Below, in pieces: positions 16,499 to 26,355 of a stretch of 36,576 bases of DNA. Every line of letters starts with the position of its first letter. Position 1 is the first letter of the stretch. The DNA comes from Desulfarculaceae bacterium (GTDB lineage: Bacteria; Desulfobacterota; Desulfarculia; Desulfarculales; Desulfarculaceae). Where the stretch lies: the NCBI GenBank assembly GCA_027067385.1, contig JAMOVV010000106.1, forward strand, positions 1 through 36,576, in the 5' to 3' direction. Below the pieces are notes generated by a model. The model made no database searches. It was not told where the DNA came from and saw only the letters and a program-made list of their open reading frames with translations. Position numbers and translations under genes: made by a program.

Positions 16499-16525
16499 GG
16501 GTCATCGCGCCGTCCGGCGCTTGGT

Positions 16526-18979
16526 TTAGAAGTCGGTGAAGTCGCTATCGTCGGTATCGTCCATGGGGATTATATCTTCCGGGCTGGGTTTGTGCGGGAC
16601 CGCGGTGGTCTCGGGCTTGGGCTCGGGCAGCAGCCCCACCTGCTTTTCGGCCTTGCGACTCTTTTTGAGCGCCTTGAGCCTGGGCCTGCCGCCACGGTCG
16701 ACCATGCGGCGCAGTTCCTCTACCATACCGTTTAGGGTGGCCGCCTGGGCCGAGAGCTCTTCGGAGGCCGCGGCCGTCTCCTCGGCGTTGGCGGCCACCT
16801 GTTGGGTGGTCTTATCCATCTCCGAGGTAGCCCGGTTCACCTGGTCGATGCCGCTGGCCTGCTCGGAGCTGGCCGAGGCGATCTCGCCGATCAGCTCGGC
16901 CACCTTGGCGGAGCTGGTGGCCACCCGTTCAAAGGCCTCGTCGGTGCTGGTGACCAGGTCGGTGCCCTGCTTGATGTTGAGCAGGTTGTCTTCGATGAGC
17001 ACCGAGGTGCTCTTGGCCGCCTCGGCCGCCCGCATGGCCAGGGAGCGGACCTCGTCGGCCACCACCGCGAAACCGGCCCCGGCCTCGCCGGCCCGGGCGG
17101 CCTCCACCGCGGCGTTTAGGGCCAGCAGGTTGGTCTGGAAGGCGATTTCGTCGATGGTCTTGATGATCTTGGCCGTCTCGTCGCTGGCGGCGTTGATCTT
17201 GTCCATGGCCTCCTTGAGTTCCTTCATGGAGTCGTTGGCCTCGCCCACTATCCGCTTGGCGTCCTCCATGAGGTGGTTGGCCTGGTCGGCGTTCTCGGCG
17301 TTGGCCTTGGTCATGGAGGCCATCTCCTCCAGGCTGGCGGCGGTCTCTTCCAGGCTGGCGGCCTGCTGGGCCGCGCCCTCGGCTAGCGACTGGCTGCTGG
17401 AGGACACCTGGCTGGAGGCCGCGGCCACCTGGTCGGCGCCGTCGGCCATGTGGGTGGAGATGCGCCGTAGGGTGTGGGTAATGCTCCGGATGATGAAGAA
17501 GGCCAGGATTATGCCGATTACGATGGCCACCGCCCCGATGATCGACACCATGAGCTGGGTGGATTTAGCATGGCTGAGCATGGCCTCATCGGTGAGGAGA
17601 TTGGCGCGGGCGGTCTTACTGAGCTTGCGCAGCAGGCTCTGCACCTTAGCCATTTGGGGCAGGGTTTGGGTGGTGTAGATATGGTTGGCCGCGCTGCTGC
17701 CGCGGCGCAGGAGGGTTTCGGCATCCAGGGCCGGCTTGAAGCCCTTGGTGAAGAGGGTCTTTATGGCTTGGTTGGTCTGGTTGGCGAAGATGGCCTGGGC
17801 CTTCTGCATGTCCATGGCGTTGATGGCCCTCTCGATGGCCACGGCCGACTCGTGCATCTTGATGTGCGGCTCCTTGATCTGGGCCATGGCCTGGGCCAGG
17901 GCCGGGAAGGAGGCCAGCAGTTTCTTGGTGGAGGGCTTGGCCAGCCACTTGCCCAGGGCGCATTGGTTGGGATCGGTTTGTACCCCCAGGGTGAAGGGCT
18001 TGCCCTCTTCCATTTCCTGGGCCCGAGTTATCAAGGCGACGTTGTTTTCATCCAGGTAGAGTCCGGTGGTCACCACCCAGCCCCAGGGCTTATAGAGCAT
18101 GGAGAAGCTCAGTTTGGGGGCCGGCTTGGTATGGCCGGGCCGGGGCCAATAGTAGATTACAAAGCCCTTGCCGTCTTTAGCCATTTTCTCCACAATTTTT
18201 TTGAAAAACTTCTTGCCCTTGGCGTCCTTGACGTCACCGACCTCCTTGCCCAGTAATTTGTCTGAGAAGGGGTGCATCAGCGACCGCGGGGTCATGTCGA
18301 TAATCGTGAAGTAGCCTTTGTTGTCGGGGCCGTAGCGCATCTGCTTGATCAGAAGCATGGCCCTGGCCTTCTTCTGCTCCTCGGTGAGGTTGGGATCGGC
18401 GGCTACTGCCTTGATGTCACTCATGGCCTGCTGCACCACGTTGCGCAGTATCACCTGGTAGACGTACATCCCACCGGCTTCTTCGGCCAGTTTGCGGGCC
18501 ACGGTGGCGTACCAGTTGCGGTGCTTGCTCAGGATGTCAAAGAGGGTGCCTTTGAGGCCGAAATGCTGCTGCTTGAAAACCCTGCCGATGTGGGCGGCCG
18601 ATTCGTGCAGCAGGCGGTGGGGTTCCTCGATGGCCTTGAAAAGGGGTTTGAGCTGTGGCTCCAGTTGCTCGGCCTTTTTGCGCTCCGGTCCATAGAGGAA
18701 CTTGCCCATCCGGCACTTGTGGGGATCGGTATGCACCTCGAGCTTGGTAACCTTTTCATTAGTGAGCAAGGCCACCACCTTGTTGATCCAGATGAGGTGG
18801 TCCACCTCCAACTGGGCCATCTGGCCGCTGAGGCGGTTGCCTTCGATCACCTCGGTGGCGTTGGAAACGATACCGTTGATGCCGGTATAGCTCATGATTA
18901 CGGCCACGGCCAAGATGACCAGGATAATGGCGAAGCCAAGGGTGATCTTCTTGCCGATGGTCATATCTTTAAGCACCAT
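16526..18979 (-). CDS. Methyl-accepting chemotaxis protein with two CZB-like modules around a Cache domain
   Basis: 817 residues from an ATG with GGAGGAGGAAG upstream. TM1 is about residues 10-31 and TM2 about 477-498. The sensor region between them holds a CZB-like (chemoreceptor zinc-binding) module with His61, Trp64, Cys89 ([11 protein letters not shown]) and His121/His125 (PHRLLHESA). A single-Cache domain follows (about 175-312; [35 protein letters not shown]), then a second CZB-like element with Cys340 (QCALGKWL) and His372/His376 (PHIKMHESA). No clear HAMP after TM2. The signalling hairpin [21 protein letters not shown] is intact. The C-terminus is Lys-rich, then acidic and ends DDSDFTDF, like the CheR/CheB tether of related bacteria. 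The ligand cannot be read, but zinc-linked redox or chlorine-species sensing plus a small organic acid is a fair guess. Confidence 0.93.
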   Translation of the reverse strand: MVLKDMTIGKKITLGFAIILVILAVAVIMSYTGINGIVSNATEVIEGNRLSGQMAQLEVDHLIWINKVVALLTNEKVTKLEVHTDPHKCRMGKFLYGPERKKAEQLEPQLKPLFKAIEEPHRLLHESAAHIGRVFKQQHFGLKGTLFDILSKHRNWYATVARKLAEEAGGMYVYQVILRNVVQQAMSDIKAVAADPNLTEEQKKARAMLLIKQMRYGPDNKGYFTIIDMTPRSLMHPFSDKLLGKEVGDVKDAKGKKFFKKIVEKMAKDGKGFVIYYWPRPGHTKPAPKLSFSMLYKPWGWVVTTGLYLDENNVALITRAQEMEEGKPFTLGVQTDPNQCALGKWLAKPSTKKLLASFPALAQAMAQIKEPHIKMHESAVAIERAINAMDMQKAQAIFANQTNQAIKTLFTKGFKPALDAETLLRRGSSAANHIYTTQTLPQMAKVQSLLRKLSKTARANLLTDEAMLSHAKSTQLMVSIIGAVAIVIGIILAFFIIRSITHTLRRISTHMADGADQVAAASSQVSSSSQSLAEGAAQQAASLEETAASLEEMASMTKANAENADQANHLMEDAKRIVGEANDSMKELKEAMDKINAASDETAKIIKTIDEIAFQTNLLALNAAVEAARAGEAGAGFAVVADEVRSLAMRAAEAAKSTSVLIEDNLLNIKQGTDLVTSTDEAFERVATSSAKVAELIGEIASASSEQASGIDQVNRATSEMDKTTQQVAANAEETAAASEELSAQAATLNGMVEELRRMVDRGGRPRLKALKKSRKAEKQVGLLPEPKPETTAVPHKPSPEDIIPMDDTDDSDFTDF

Positions 18980-19067
18980 GAATAACTTCCTCCTCCCATG
19001 GCCGGAGATGCCTTGGCGGTATTTTGTACTTTGCCGCCATTTTGTATCTCTTACGGTGGCTTGTTCT

Positions 19068-19097
19068 ATTGTAAAGCCTGTAGAATGCAATTGTCAT
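19068..19097 (-). promoter_or_regulatory. Candidate promoter of the chemoreceptor gene
   Basis: Minus strand ATGACA (complement 19092-19097), 18 bases, TACAAT (complement 19068-19073): five of six matches in each hexamer, within an unusually AT-rich patch. The predicted leader is about 80 nt. No sigma-28 flagellar-type element was found. Confidence 0.5.
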
Positions 19098-19269
19098 GCC
19101 GAATGTACAAATCATTTGAGCTTGTTTTTTCGGGGGGTTGCCCCTGGTTATCGGCGGCGGAAGCGCCGCGGCCTTCCAGGTTTCCCGGAAAACAAGACAA
19201 AGGCGTCCTAAAAACCTAGACTATGGCTATCCCCGCGGTGGCCGCAAAATAGCCCGTGGTTTCAGCGCC

Positions 19270-21159
19270 CTACCAGCCGCTGCCTCCTCCTCCTCCCCCC
19301 CCGCCGCCAGAGAACCCGCCGCCGCCGGAACCGGAGGAGGAGCCCGGTGCGGTGGATGACGAACTGATGGCCCCGCTCATGGACGACGAGAGCCCCCGGG
19401 CAAAACCGGCCGGGCCCAGGCTGGTCCAGGAGCGACCAAGGTACCAGGCCGGGGCATACTCGCCCCCGGCCTGGCCGGCGGCCTGCAGCATGCCGGCGAA
19501 CTGCTGGCTCCACTTTTGCTCCACCCCCAGGGCCAGGGCGTAGGGCAGGTAGCGTTCAAAGAGCTCCGGGGTGCGCTCCGGCGGGTTGAGCCGCTCCAGG
19601 CGGTCGGCCTCGGCGGTGCTGAGGTAGAGTTTGAACCCCTCCAGTTCGTCGAGCAGTTTGCGGCCAGCCAGGGTGGGGGCCTTGAGCAACCAGAAGAACA
19701 GCGGGTTGGCCAGGCAGGTGAGCGCCAACAAGACCACCGCCGGCCAGGAGGTGAGGGTGGTGAGGGTGTAGGCCCCGGCGCACCATCCGCCGAGGAAGGG
19801 CAGCAGGAAAAAGGTGAGGAATATCTTTTGGCCCTTCCGGGCCCAGTACCAGCGCCAGACCAAAAAGGCGCAGCCCACGGTCCACAGGGAGAGCCACACC
19901 GAGATGAACAGCACCTCCAGGACGTTGTGGCTGGTGAGCACCATGGCGGCCACGGCCAGCAGGGTGACCCCCAGGCCGCCCAGGAGCCAGGATCGATTGG
20001 TGACGAAATAAATCTGTTCGTATTCTTCTTGCAGGCTCTGTTGCAACCGCTCCAGGGCTCTCCTGATGCGGCGGTGGTTGGCCTGCTTGAGCGCCACTTG
20101 GTCGCTGGCGCCGAAGAGCTTTTCCGCCACCCGCCGCTCGCCCGGCGACAGTTTTGTGGGGTCGCCGCCCAGCTTGACCAGGGTGAAGTACTTGGCGCCC
20201 TCCTTGATCTTGAGGTAGCCCTTGACCGCCATGTTCACCACCGCGGCGGCGAAGCAGGTGTGGTCAAATCCCATGCGGCTGACGTAGCGGGCGGCCGCCG
20301 GGCTGATGCCCCTGGGCGGCTTGAAGAGCGCTACGATGGTGCCGGCCTTGGGATCGCGCCCCACCCGCCACCAGGCCACCAGGTAATAGAGAAGCACCAG
20401 CAGCAGGCCGCCGGCCGCTCCGGCGGCGCCGGGGTAGTCGGTCAAAAAGCGGGCGGCCTTGACCAGGTCCGAGGGCTCGGCCACCAGCCCCTTGGGCCAG
20501 GCCACCGCGATGGTGAGCCCCTCGCCGGGGTTAAGGGCGCGGGTGGTGGTGTAGACCAGCCGTCCGTGGGGATCGCGCCGCATTTGGTAGTCCCGGCCGC
20601 TGGCCCCTTGCGGGCCGGTGTAGGCCGCCTGCCGGACCACCTGGGCCCCGGGCGGCAGGTCGATGATGGCGGTGGCCTTTTGGATGACCAAGGTCCACTG
20701 GTTGCCGGTGACGTTGAAGTACAGCTCGTCGTAGTCCTCGAAATAGCCCACCTGGCGGTCGGTGCGGTAGGTGAGGCGGTAGGTGTGGACCCCGGGCTTG
20801 AGGAACACGGTTTTTTGGCCGATGTAGACCTTTTGGCCGTTGGGGGCGGCTTCCAGGTGATAGGGCTCGGGCCGGCCGTCGCGGGTTATCTCCAGCACCT
20901 TGAAGCCGGTGACCACCCGGCGGCCGTCGCGGGTGCGGTAGGTGGTGGGAAACTCGCGCACGATGCCGCGCTTGATGGTGCGCCCGGTGGCCAGCACGGT
21001 AATGGTCTCGGTGACGGTGAGGCTGGCGTCGGCGTGTATCCGGATATGGCTCTCGAAATTCAGTATGCGCTCTGCCGCGGCCGCGGCCGCGGCCGGGCCG
21101 GCGGCCAGGGCGGCCACCGCCGCCAACACCAGGATTATCCCGCCAACTTGCCGCCGCAT
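19270..21159 (-). CDS. DUF2207 domain membrane protein
   Basis: 629 residues from an ATG (complement 21157-21159) with GGGGAG upstream; 13 codons of open frame precede it. An Ala-rich signal peptide (about residues 1-31) leads to a beta-rich extracytoplasmic region typical of DUF2207 (residues about 32-240), with RILNFESHIRIHADASLTVTE at the start and DELYFNVTGN. A membrane segment near 245-265 follows, then a cytoplasmic Lys/Arg-rich block and a cluster of about four membrane helices. The C-terminus is extremely Gly/Ser-rich and ends GGGSGW, which is common in this family. Function of the family is unknown. Possibly cotranscribed with nothing: nrdJ upstream ends in its own terminator. Confidence 0.88.
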   Translation of the reverse strand: MRRQVGGIILVLAAVAALAAGPAAAAAAAERILNFESHIRIHADASLTVTETITVLATGRTIKRGIVREFPTTYRTRDGRRVVTGFKVLEITRDGRPEPYHLEAAPNGQKVYIGQKTVFLKPGVHTYRLTYRTDRQVGYFEDYDELYFNVTGNQWTLVIQKATAIIDLPPGAQVVRQAAYTGPQGASGRDYQMRRDPHGRLVYTTTRALNPGEGLTIAVAWPKGLVAEPSDLVKAARFLTDYPGAAGAAGGLLLVLLYYLVAWWRVGRDPKAGTIVALFKPPRGISPAAARYVSRMGFDHTCFAAAVVNMAVKGYLKIKEGAKYFTLVKLGGDPTKLSPGERRVAEKLFGASDQVALKQANHRRIRRALERLQQSLQEEYEQIYFVTNRSWLLGGLGVTLLAVAAMVLTSHNVLEVLFISVWLSLWTVGCAFLVWRWYWARKGQKIFLTFFLLPFLGGWCAGAYTLTTLTSWPAVVLLALTCLANPLFFWLLKAPTLAGRKLLDELEGFKLYLSTAEADRLERLNPPERTPELFERYLPYALALGVEQKWSQQFAGMLQAAGQAGGEYAPAWYLGRSWTSLGPAGFARGLSSSMSGAISSSSTAPGSSSGSGGGGFSGGGGGGGGGSGW

Positions 21160-21244
21160 CTGCTTCTCCCCAGCCAAAATATATCCGAATCTTGCCACGG
21201 CGGCGCCGCGGCGGTCAACGCACCCGGCGCCAAGCCCGCGGGCG

Positions 21245-21275
21245 CAAAAAAGGCCCGGGAGCGGTCTCCCGGGCC
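21245..21275 (-). terminator. Rho-independent terminator of the ribonucleotide reductase gene
   Basis: On the minus strand GGCCCGGGAG, loop ACCG, CTCCCGGGCC, then six T. The stem (21252-21275) is a perfect 10 bp and lies 24 bp beyond the nrdJ stop codon. Confidence 0.9.
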
Positions 21276-21298
21276 GGGCGTTGGTTTGGGCCGGCGTC

Positions 21299-23533
21299 CT
21301 AGATAATTTCGCAGGCTCCGCCGCCGCAGGCGATGGTGTCTTCCACCGTGGTGTTGTCGTGTTCCTCGATGAGCTCGGTGTAATCCACCTTGACGTACTC
21401 GCGCTGCAGGTCTTCCCAGAGCTTGCAGTTGTGCACCCGCTTCAGGCAACGGGTCATCTTGAGCACGTCGTCGTCAAAGTAGTTGTGGGCGAACTTGTGG
21501 GCCCGGCGCACCCAGTCCTTGCGGGCGAAGATCACCTTGGCGATGGCCTCGGCCACCCGTTTGGGGGTGTCGGGCCTGAGCAACTCGTCGATGTCGCGGC
21601 CGCGGCCCAGGGCGGCGTCGCAGGCCTCCCACAGGTTTTCGTCAAAGGCGTGCAGGCCGTCGACGATGAGCCCCGAGGACATGATGGCCCCCACCCCGTA
21701 GTGGTTGACGATCTGCTCGGCCGTGAGCACCTCGCAAAACGGCGCCTGGGGGTAGTCCAGGTCGCCGCCGTCGGGCAACAGGGAGATGCCGGCGAAGTAG
21801 TGGCGGTTTTCATAGATGAACTCGGCCACGGCCTCCCAGTCGCCCTCGGGCACGGTGATGGTGTTGGAGACGTTGTGGCTCAGGTAGGGCCGGATACAGC
21901 GCTGGGGCCGCCGGCCGGCGTCGATCCAGTTGGCCTTGGTGAGCTTGACGTATTCCAGTAGGTCCACCGGCCTCAGCTCCCGGCGGGTCTTGGCCTCGCC
22001 GCCGGCCTCGATGCAAAAGGTGATGACCACGCCGGTGCCGTTGGGGTTCCAGACGCTCTCCTCCACGGCCAGGGGGTTCTTCTGGCGGAAAAAGGCCACT
22101 ATGGGCTCGTCTTCATTGGCCTGGGCCCGGCGGAAGTAGCGCCGGGCGTGGTGGGGGTGGATACCCGAGCTGGTGCCCAGGATGCAGCTGGTGCTGCCGG
22201 CCGGCTTGATGCAGGTGGCCCGCGCCGCCGGGTTCAGGCCGATGCGCGCGGCCACCTCGGCGTTCACCTCCAGGATGAGCCGGGCCATGCGTCGCTGGAT
22301 ATCCGGGTCGAAGCTTATCTCGGGGTGCTCCATCATGCCGGTCATGGACACCCCCAACAGGGCCTCGCGCCGGGCGATGGCGGTGCTCACCGGACCCAGG
22401 TAGTCGAAGTCGGTGTAGTCGGCCTGCAGGGTGCCCAAGATGGCCGCCGCCCGGGCCGCCTGGGCGAACTTCTCCTGGCTGTCGACCACCCCGATGTTGA
22501 TCTCGCAGAGGTTGCAAAAGGCCCAGCCGCTCTGGCCGTCGAGCTGGGGAAAGAGCCCGATCTCCACGCAGGGGTTGTAGGTGATGTCCCGGTCGTCGGC
22601 CCAGACGAAACCGGGCTCGCCGAACTCGCGCACCGACTGCATCAGTTGGTCGAACTGCTCCCGGCTGGTGTCATGGCGCAGCAGCAGGGCCGAGTTGTTG
22701 GAGCGGGCCCGTTGGGGATTTTGTACGAACCAGTTGCCGGTCTTGGCCGTGGCCATCTCCTGGTCGTCGGGCGAAAACAGGCAGATGGTGGCGCTGCGGC
22801 GCACCCCGCCTGAGAGCACCGCGTCGGAGGCGTGCATCACCATGTCGTAGGCGTCGATGGGGCGCAGGCGGCGCCGTCCCTCGGCCAGGGTGCGGTCCAG
22901 GATTCCCCGGATCAGCTCCAGGCTGCGCGCAAGCGGCTTGGGCCCCGGCGCCTTGCCCGAGCCGCCGGTGATGGGCGAGCCCTTGGGCCGGATGAGCGAG
23001 TAGTCAAACTCCACGCTTTTGCCGAAAAACTCCGGGAAGGGCTGGTCGGTGACAAAGTAGCTGGAGACCAGGGCGCCCACCGCGTCGGCCCAGCCCTCTA
23101 TGTCGTCGGGCACCACGAAGCGGACGCTCTCGGCGCTGGGGATGGCGATGTCGGGCAGCTTGGCGATGTGGTGCCACTGCACCGAAAAGCCCACCCCGCA
23201 GCCGCACAACAGGAGCCACAGGGCCTCCTGGAAAAAGCGCGGCCGGTCGCAGTAGGAGGTGGTGCAGTTGTACATGCGCGCGTTTTTGTTGAGGATGGGA
23301 TCGCCGCCGAACTGCAGGGCCCGTTGACTGCCCAGTACCTGGCGCTGCTTCATGGCCTGGCCCACCTCGCGCAGCAGGTCCTCTACCATCATGTTCTTGC
23401 GCGCAAAATGCACCCGGTGCATCTCCATTACCCTATCCACCGCCTCTTCAAAGGATTCGCGGCGTTTAAGGGCCGGGTTGTAACGGCTGTAGCGGCTGGT
23501 AAAAACATAATCCTGGAGATTGGCGATACTCAT
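21299..23533 (-). CDS. nrdJ: Adenosylcobalamin-dependent (class II) ribonucleoside-triphosphate reductase
   Basis: 744 residues, matching the monomeric Lactobacillus-type RTPR in length and layout. It reduces ribonucleotides to deoxyribonucleotides using a thiyl radical generated from B12 coenzyme. Seen: Cys90 in MYNCTTSYC and Cys343 in FCNLCEINIG, the redox pair; Cys322 and Glu324 in YNPCVEIG, the radical Cys and acid; and the C-terminal relay cysteines Cys736 and Cys741 in CGGGACEII. An ATP-cone is not evident. An AGGGG ribosome binding site precedes the ATG. It is followed by a strong terminator, so it forms a single-gene unit. I see no cobalamin riboswitch in its 5' region. Oxygen independence fits an anaerobic lifestyle. 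Confidence 0.94.
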   Translation of the reverse strand: MSIANLQDYVFTSRYSRYNPALKRRESFEEAVDRVMEMHRVHFARKNMMVEDLLREVGQAMKQRQVLGSQRALQFGGDPILNKNARMYNCTTSYCDRPRFFQEALWLLLCGCGVGFSVQWHHIAKLPDIAIPSAESVRFVVPDDIEGWADAVGALVSSYFVTDQPFPEFFGKSVEFDYSLIRPKGSPITGGSGKAPGPKPLARSLELIRGILDRTLAEGRRRLRPIDAYDMVMHASDAVLSGGVRRSATICLFSPDDQEMATAKTGNWFVQNPQRARSNNSALLLRHDTSREQFDQLMQSVREFGEPGFVWADDRDITYNPCVEIGLFPQLDGQSGWAFCNLCEINIGVVDSQEKFAQAARAAAILGTLQADYTDFDYLGPVSTAIARREALLGVSMTGMMEHPEISFDPDIQRRMARLILEVNAEVAARIGLNPAARATCIKPAGSTSCILGTSSGIHPHHARRYFRRAQANEDEPIVAFFRQKNPLAVEESVWNPNGTGVVITFCIEAGGEAKTRRELRPVDLLEYVKLTKANWIDAGRRPQRCIRPYLSHNVSNTITVPEGDWEAVAEFIYENRHYFAGISLLPDGGDLDYPQAPFCEVLTAEQIVNHYGVGAIMSSGLIVDGLHAFDENLWEACDAALGRGRDIDELLRPDTPKRVAEAIAKVIFARKDWVRRAHKFAHNYFDDDVLKMTRCLKRVHNCKLWEDLQREYVKVDYTELIEEHDNTTVEDTIACGGGACEII

Positions 23534-23707
23534 CTGCTAGACACCCCTAGATAATTGACTAATAGTTAACTTCATACTTCATACTATATGTTGTTGACAA
23601 CGGAGGCTAGCATACAACATCTGGGGTTAGAAATGCCAGATAAAAATGGTTCTCAGGGTGGTGCAAGCGGAATTTTTCAGTCCCGGCCGGCCCCGGCGCC
23701 CCGGCCC

Positions 23708-23735
23708 TTGACTTGGCGGCCGATTTATATATAGA
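23708..23735 (+). promoter_or_regulatory. Candidate promoter of the plsC-cobW pair
   Basis: TTGACT (23708-23713), 16 bases, TATAGA (23730-23735), inside a TTTATATATAGATAG patch that stands out from the GC-rich surroundings. It lies about 65 bp upstream of the GTG start. The divergent intergenic region (23534-23798) also holds a TTCATAC tandem pair at 23571-23584 near the nrdJ start. Confidence 0.5.
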
Positions 23736-23798
23736 TAGTCTGACTTCCAAACTCCAGCCACCCGGGCCGGCCGCGGTCTGCCTGGAAAAGAGGCGAGC

Positions 23799-24524
23799 GT
23801 GCTGGCAGCCAGACACATCCGAGGTCTGTTGGCCATGCCCTGGGCGCTGCTCAACACCGCCCTGGCGGGCATCGGCTCGCTGGCCATCAGTCTTTTTTCG
23901 GCCCCGGGGGCGCGGGCCTGCGGCCATCTATGGGGTAAGATCAACAACTGGGCCTTTGGCATCAAGCTGGAGGTGGAGGGCCTGGAGAACCTGCCCCGTG
24001 ACGGCGGGGGCTACATCCTGGCCTCCAACCACGCCTCGGCCGGTGACATCTGGGCCGTGCTGGCCGGGCTACCGGTGGATGTGTGTTGGGTCACCAAGGC
24101 GGCCCTGCTCAAGTATCCTTTCGTGGGGTGGCACCTGAAAAAGGTGCACATCCCGGTGGCCCGCCGCGCCGCCGGCAACACCCGGCGCTTTTTGGCCGAC
24201 GGCGCCCGCAAGATCCAGGAGGGGGCCACGGTGGTGATCTTTCCCGAGGGCACCCGCAACCGGGGGGGCGCCGACCTGTTGCCCTTTCGCAAGGGGGCCT
24301 TCCTGCTGGCCCGGGCGGCCCAGCGCCCCATCGTGCCGGTGGCCATCGTGGGCTCCCACACCATCTGGCCCCCCGGCCAGAGCCTGCCTGACGCCGGCAC
24401 CATCCGCATGCGGGTGGGTCCCCCCATCGACCCGGCCGACTTCCCCGACGAGGACCTCACCCCCCTGGCCGACCACACCCGCCAGGTGATCAAGGACCTC
24501 ATCGCCGAGGCCTCGCCCCAGTGA
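23799..24524 (+). CDS. 1-acyl-sn-glycerol-3-phosphate acyltransferase family protein (PlsC-type)
   Basis: Membrane-associated acyltransferase expected to add the second acyl chain to lysophosphatidic acid. The 241-residue protein starts at a GTG with GAGG about nine bases upstream. An N-terminal hydrophobic segment (about residues 10-34) precedes the catalytic motif NHASAGD with His78 and Asp83. The FPEGTRNRGG motif that binds the glycerol phosphate follows near residue 150, and a PVAIVGSH motif near 190. The stop overlaps the start of the CobW-like gene by four bases (GTGA), so translation is coupled. Confidence 0.88.
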   Translation: MLAARHIRGLLAMPWALLNTALAGIGSLAISLFSAPGARACGHLWGKINNWAFGIKLEVEGLENLPRDGGGYILASNHASAGDIWAVLAGLPVDVCWVTKAALLKYPFVGWHLKKVHIPVARRAAGNTRRFLADGARKIQEGATVVIFPEGTRNRGGADLLPFRKGAFLLARAAQRPIVPVAIVGSHTIWPPGQSLPDAGTIRMRVGPPIDPADFPDEDLTPLADHTRQVIKDLIAEASPQ

Positions 24525-25480
24525 ACCAGCCGGTACCCCTGCATTTGATCACCGGGTTTTTGGGCTCGGGCAAGACCACCCTTTTGCACCGGGTGCTGGC
24601 CGAGCAGCCGGCCGATGAGCAGCTAGCCGTTTTGGTCAACGAGTTCGGCCAACTGGGCATCGACGGCCGGCTGTTGCAGGGGCTGGGCTCCCAGGTGCGC
24701 GAGCTGGCCAGCGGCTGCATCTGCTGCGAGCTCAAGATCGACTTCATCGCCGCCCTAAACCAGCTACTGGACCAGTTCGCGCCCGGGCGCATCCTGGTGG
24801 AGGCCACCGGCCTGGCCCAGGCCGACGACCTGCTGGCCGCCGCCGAGGCCGCCGCGGCCGGGGGCCGGCTTACCGTGGCCTCGGTGATTTGCGTGGTGGA
24901 CGCCGAGATGTTTACAGACCGCGAGATGTTCGGCAGCTCCTATTTCAGCCAGATAAAGGCGGCCGACCTGCTGCTGCTCAACAAGACCGACCTGCTGGCC
25001 CCCGGCGAGATAGAGCCGCTGCTGGCGGCCCTGGCCCAGCTCAACCCCGAGGCCCGGCTCATGCCGGTGGTGCGCTGCGCCGTGGACCGCGACACCATCC
25101 TGGCCCCGCGCCGCCGGGCCCGCCGGGAAGGCAAGCCCCTGGCCGGCTTCACCGGCGGGCTCACCACCCTGGGCGATCTGGCCGGGGGGCCGGACCACCG
25201 CCCCGGCGGGGACGACGGCTTCGTGGCCTTCGGGTTCCAGCACCCCGGCCGCCTGGACCGGGATCGGCTGCAAGGCTTCCTGGACTCCCTGCCCTGGGGG
25301 GTGTTTAGGGTCAAGGGCCCGGTGCGCCTGGACGACGGCCCCTGGCTGCTCAACTACACCTACCGCCGGGCCGAGCTCACCCCCCTGGAACACGACGGCC
25401 CCAACCGCCTGGCCCTGGTGGCCTGGCGGGTCAACCCCGCGGCGGTGCTGGCCGGCCTGGAGGCCTGCCTGGCCGACTGA
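24521..25480 (+). CDS. CobW/COG0523-family metal-chaperone GTPase
   Basis: G3E GTPase of 319 residues with Walker A GFLGSGKTT (12-20), the family metal-binding motif CICC (Cys66, Cys68, Cys69), a switch segment EATGLAQADDL, NKTD for guanine specificity, and a C-terminal CobW_C domain (about 215-315; FGFQHPGRLDRDRL). Members deliver Zn, Co or Ni or serve B12 synthesis. Nothing here picks the metal: no Zur box or cobalamin gene is adjacent. The GTG start overlaps plsC. Confidence 0.88.
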   Translation: MNQPVPLHLITGFLGSGKTTLLHRVLAEQPADEQLAVLVNEFGQLGIDGRLLQGLGSQVRELASGCICCELKIDFIAALNQLLDQFAPGRILVEATGLAQADDLLAAAEAAAAGGRLTVASVICVVDAEMFTDREMFGSSYFSQIKAADLLLLNKTDLLAPGEIEPLLAALAQLNPEARLMPVVRCAVDRDTILAPRRRARREGKPLAGFTGGLTTLGDLAGGPDHRPGGDDGFVAFGFQHPGRLDRDRLQGFLDSLPWGVFRVKGPVRLDDGPWLLNYTYRRAELTPLEHDGPNRLALVAWRVNPAAVLAGLEACLAD

Positions 25481-25600
25481 CCCCGACCCCGCCGGTGCTA
25501 CCCACCGTAACCATTGACCATGTATCCTGGCGTCGCCCGCGGCCGCGGGGGGTGTTTGATAACCGTTATCCATAGCAAAGCGTGGGGTGACACTTTACAC

Positions 25601-25629
25601 TTGATGTTTGCGCGGGGCCTGGTTAGCAT
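25601..25629 (+). promoter_or_regulatory. Candidate promoter of the MerR operon with overlapping direct repeat
   Basis: TTGATG (25601-25606), 17 bases, TAGCAT (25624-25629), four of six matches each. A direct repeat ACACTTT-ACACTTG (25590-25603) overlaps the -35 and could be a regulator site. The predicted transcription start coincides with the ATG at 25636, which would favour either leaderless translation or the ATG at 25690. Confidence 0.3.
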
Positions 25630-25635
25630 GGAAGT

Positions 25636-26355
25636 ATGGACGCGGAAAGAGGCCAAGCGGTCGGCGGGCCGGCCCAGCGGGGGCTGCGCATGAAGGAGTT
25701 GGTGGCCGCCACCGGTCTGCCCAAGTCCACCCTGTTGTACTACGTGGACCAGGGGCTTTTGCCGCCGCCGGTGAAGACCAGCCCCAACATGGCCTATTAT
25801 GACCCGGTATGCGTGGCCCGGGCCGCCCTGATCAAGGACCTGCAGACCCGGCGCCGTCTGCCGCTGGGCAAGATCAGGTCCCTGCTGGAGCTGGCCGACC
25901 AGGGCCATGACATCAATCCCCTCACCGAGCTGTACCTGGTGATCTTTAGCGAGTCCGACCAGGAGCGCCTGGACCTGGAGGGTTTTTGCCAGGCCACCGG
26001 CCTGGGGCCGGAGCAGGTGCAAGAGGCCATGGACGCCGAGCTGATCCTGCCCTTGGAGCCGGGGTGGTTCAACCACAGCGATGTTTTGATCGGCCGCGTT
26101 TTGGCCCGGGGCCTGCAGTGGGGCATGAGCATGGCGGACATGGAGTTCTACCCCCGCCTGGCCAAGGAGATCATCACCCACGAGATACGCCTGCGCGGTA
26201 GGCTGACCGCCGGTATGCCGGTGGAGAGCGACGCCCAGGTGACCATGCAGATGGTGGAGAGCGCCCGGGCCATGCGGGCCTACATCCTGGACCGCATCTT
26301 CCAGCACCGGGTGTCCCAAGCCAAGAACTTAAAAGACGAGAAGTTGCTGTCATGA
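25636..26355 (+). CDS. MerR-family transcriptional regulator
   Basis: N-terminal winged-helix DNA-binding domain of the MerR type: MKELVAATGLPKSTLLYYVDQGLLPPPVKT, then a helical DPVCVARAALIKDLQTRRRLPLGKIRSLL dimerisation start. The outer ATG gives 239 residues. The ATG at 25690 (residue 19), with GGGGG before it, begins right at the domain and may be the true start. The C-terminal effector region (about 85-239) is long and helical, lacks the paired cysteines of metal or redox MerR sensors, and contains aromatic residues that could line a lipophilic-ligand pocket (inference). Its stop overlaps the next gene's ATG (ATGA), so it is the first gene of an operon with the two SCP2 proteins. Confidence 0.87.
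   Translation: MDAERGQAVGGPAQRGLRMKELVAATGLPKSTLLYYVDQGLLPPPVKTSPNMAYYDPVCVARAALIKDLQTRRRLPLGKIRSLLELADQGHDINPLTELYLVIFSESDQERLDLEGFCQATGLGPEQVQEAMDAELILPLEPGWFNHSDVLIGRVLARGLQWGMSMADMEFYPRLAKEIITHEIRLRGRLTAGMPVESDAQVTMQMVESARAMRAYILDRIFQHRVSQAKNLKDEKLLS

Noticed and set aside
19000-19130. Sigma-28 flagellar promoter for the chemoreceptor gene
   Set aside because: No TAAA-N15-GCCGATAA-like pair was found; a sigma-70-type element fits better.
23534-23640. NrdR boxes or a cobalamin riboswitch upstream of the class II ribonucleotide reductase
   Set aside because: The AT-rich ACATATAGTATG patch does not match the paired NrdR consensus, and no B12-box-like or structured riboswitch element is recognisable.
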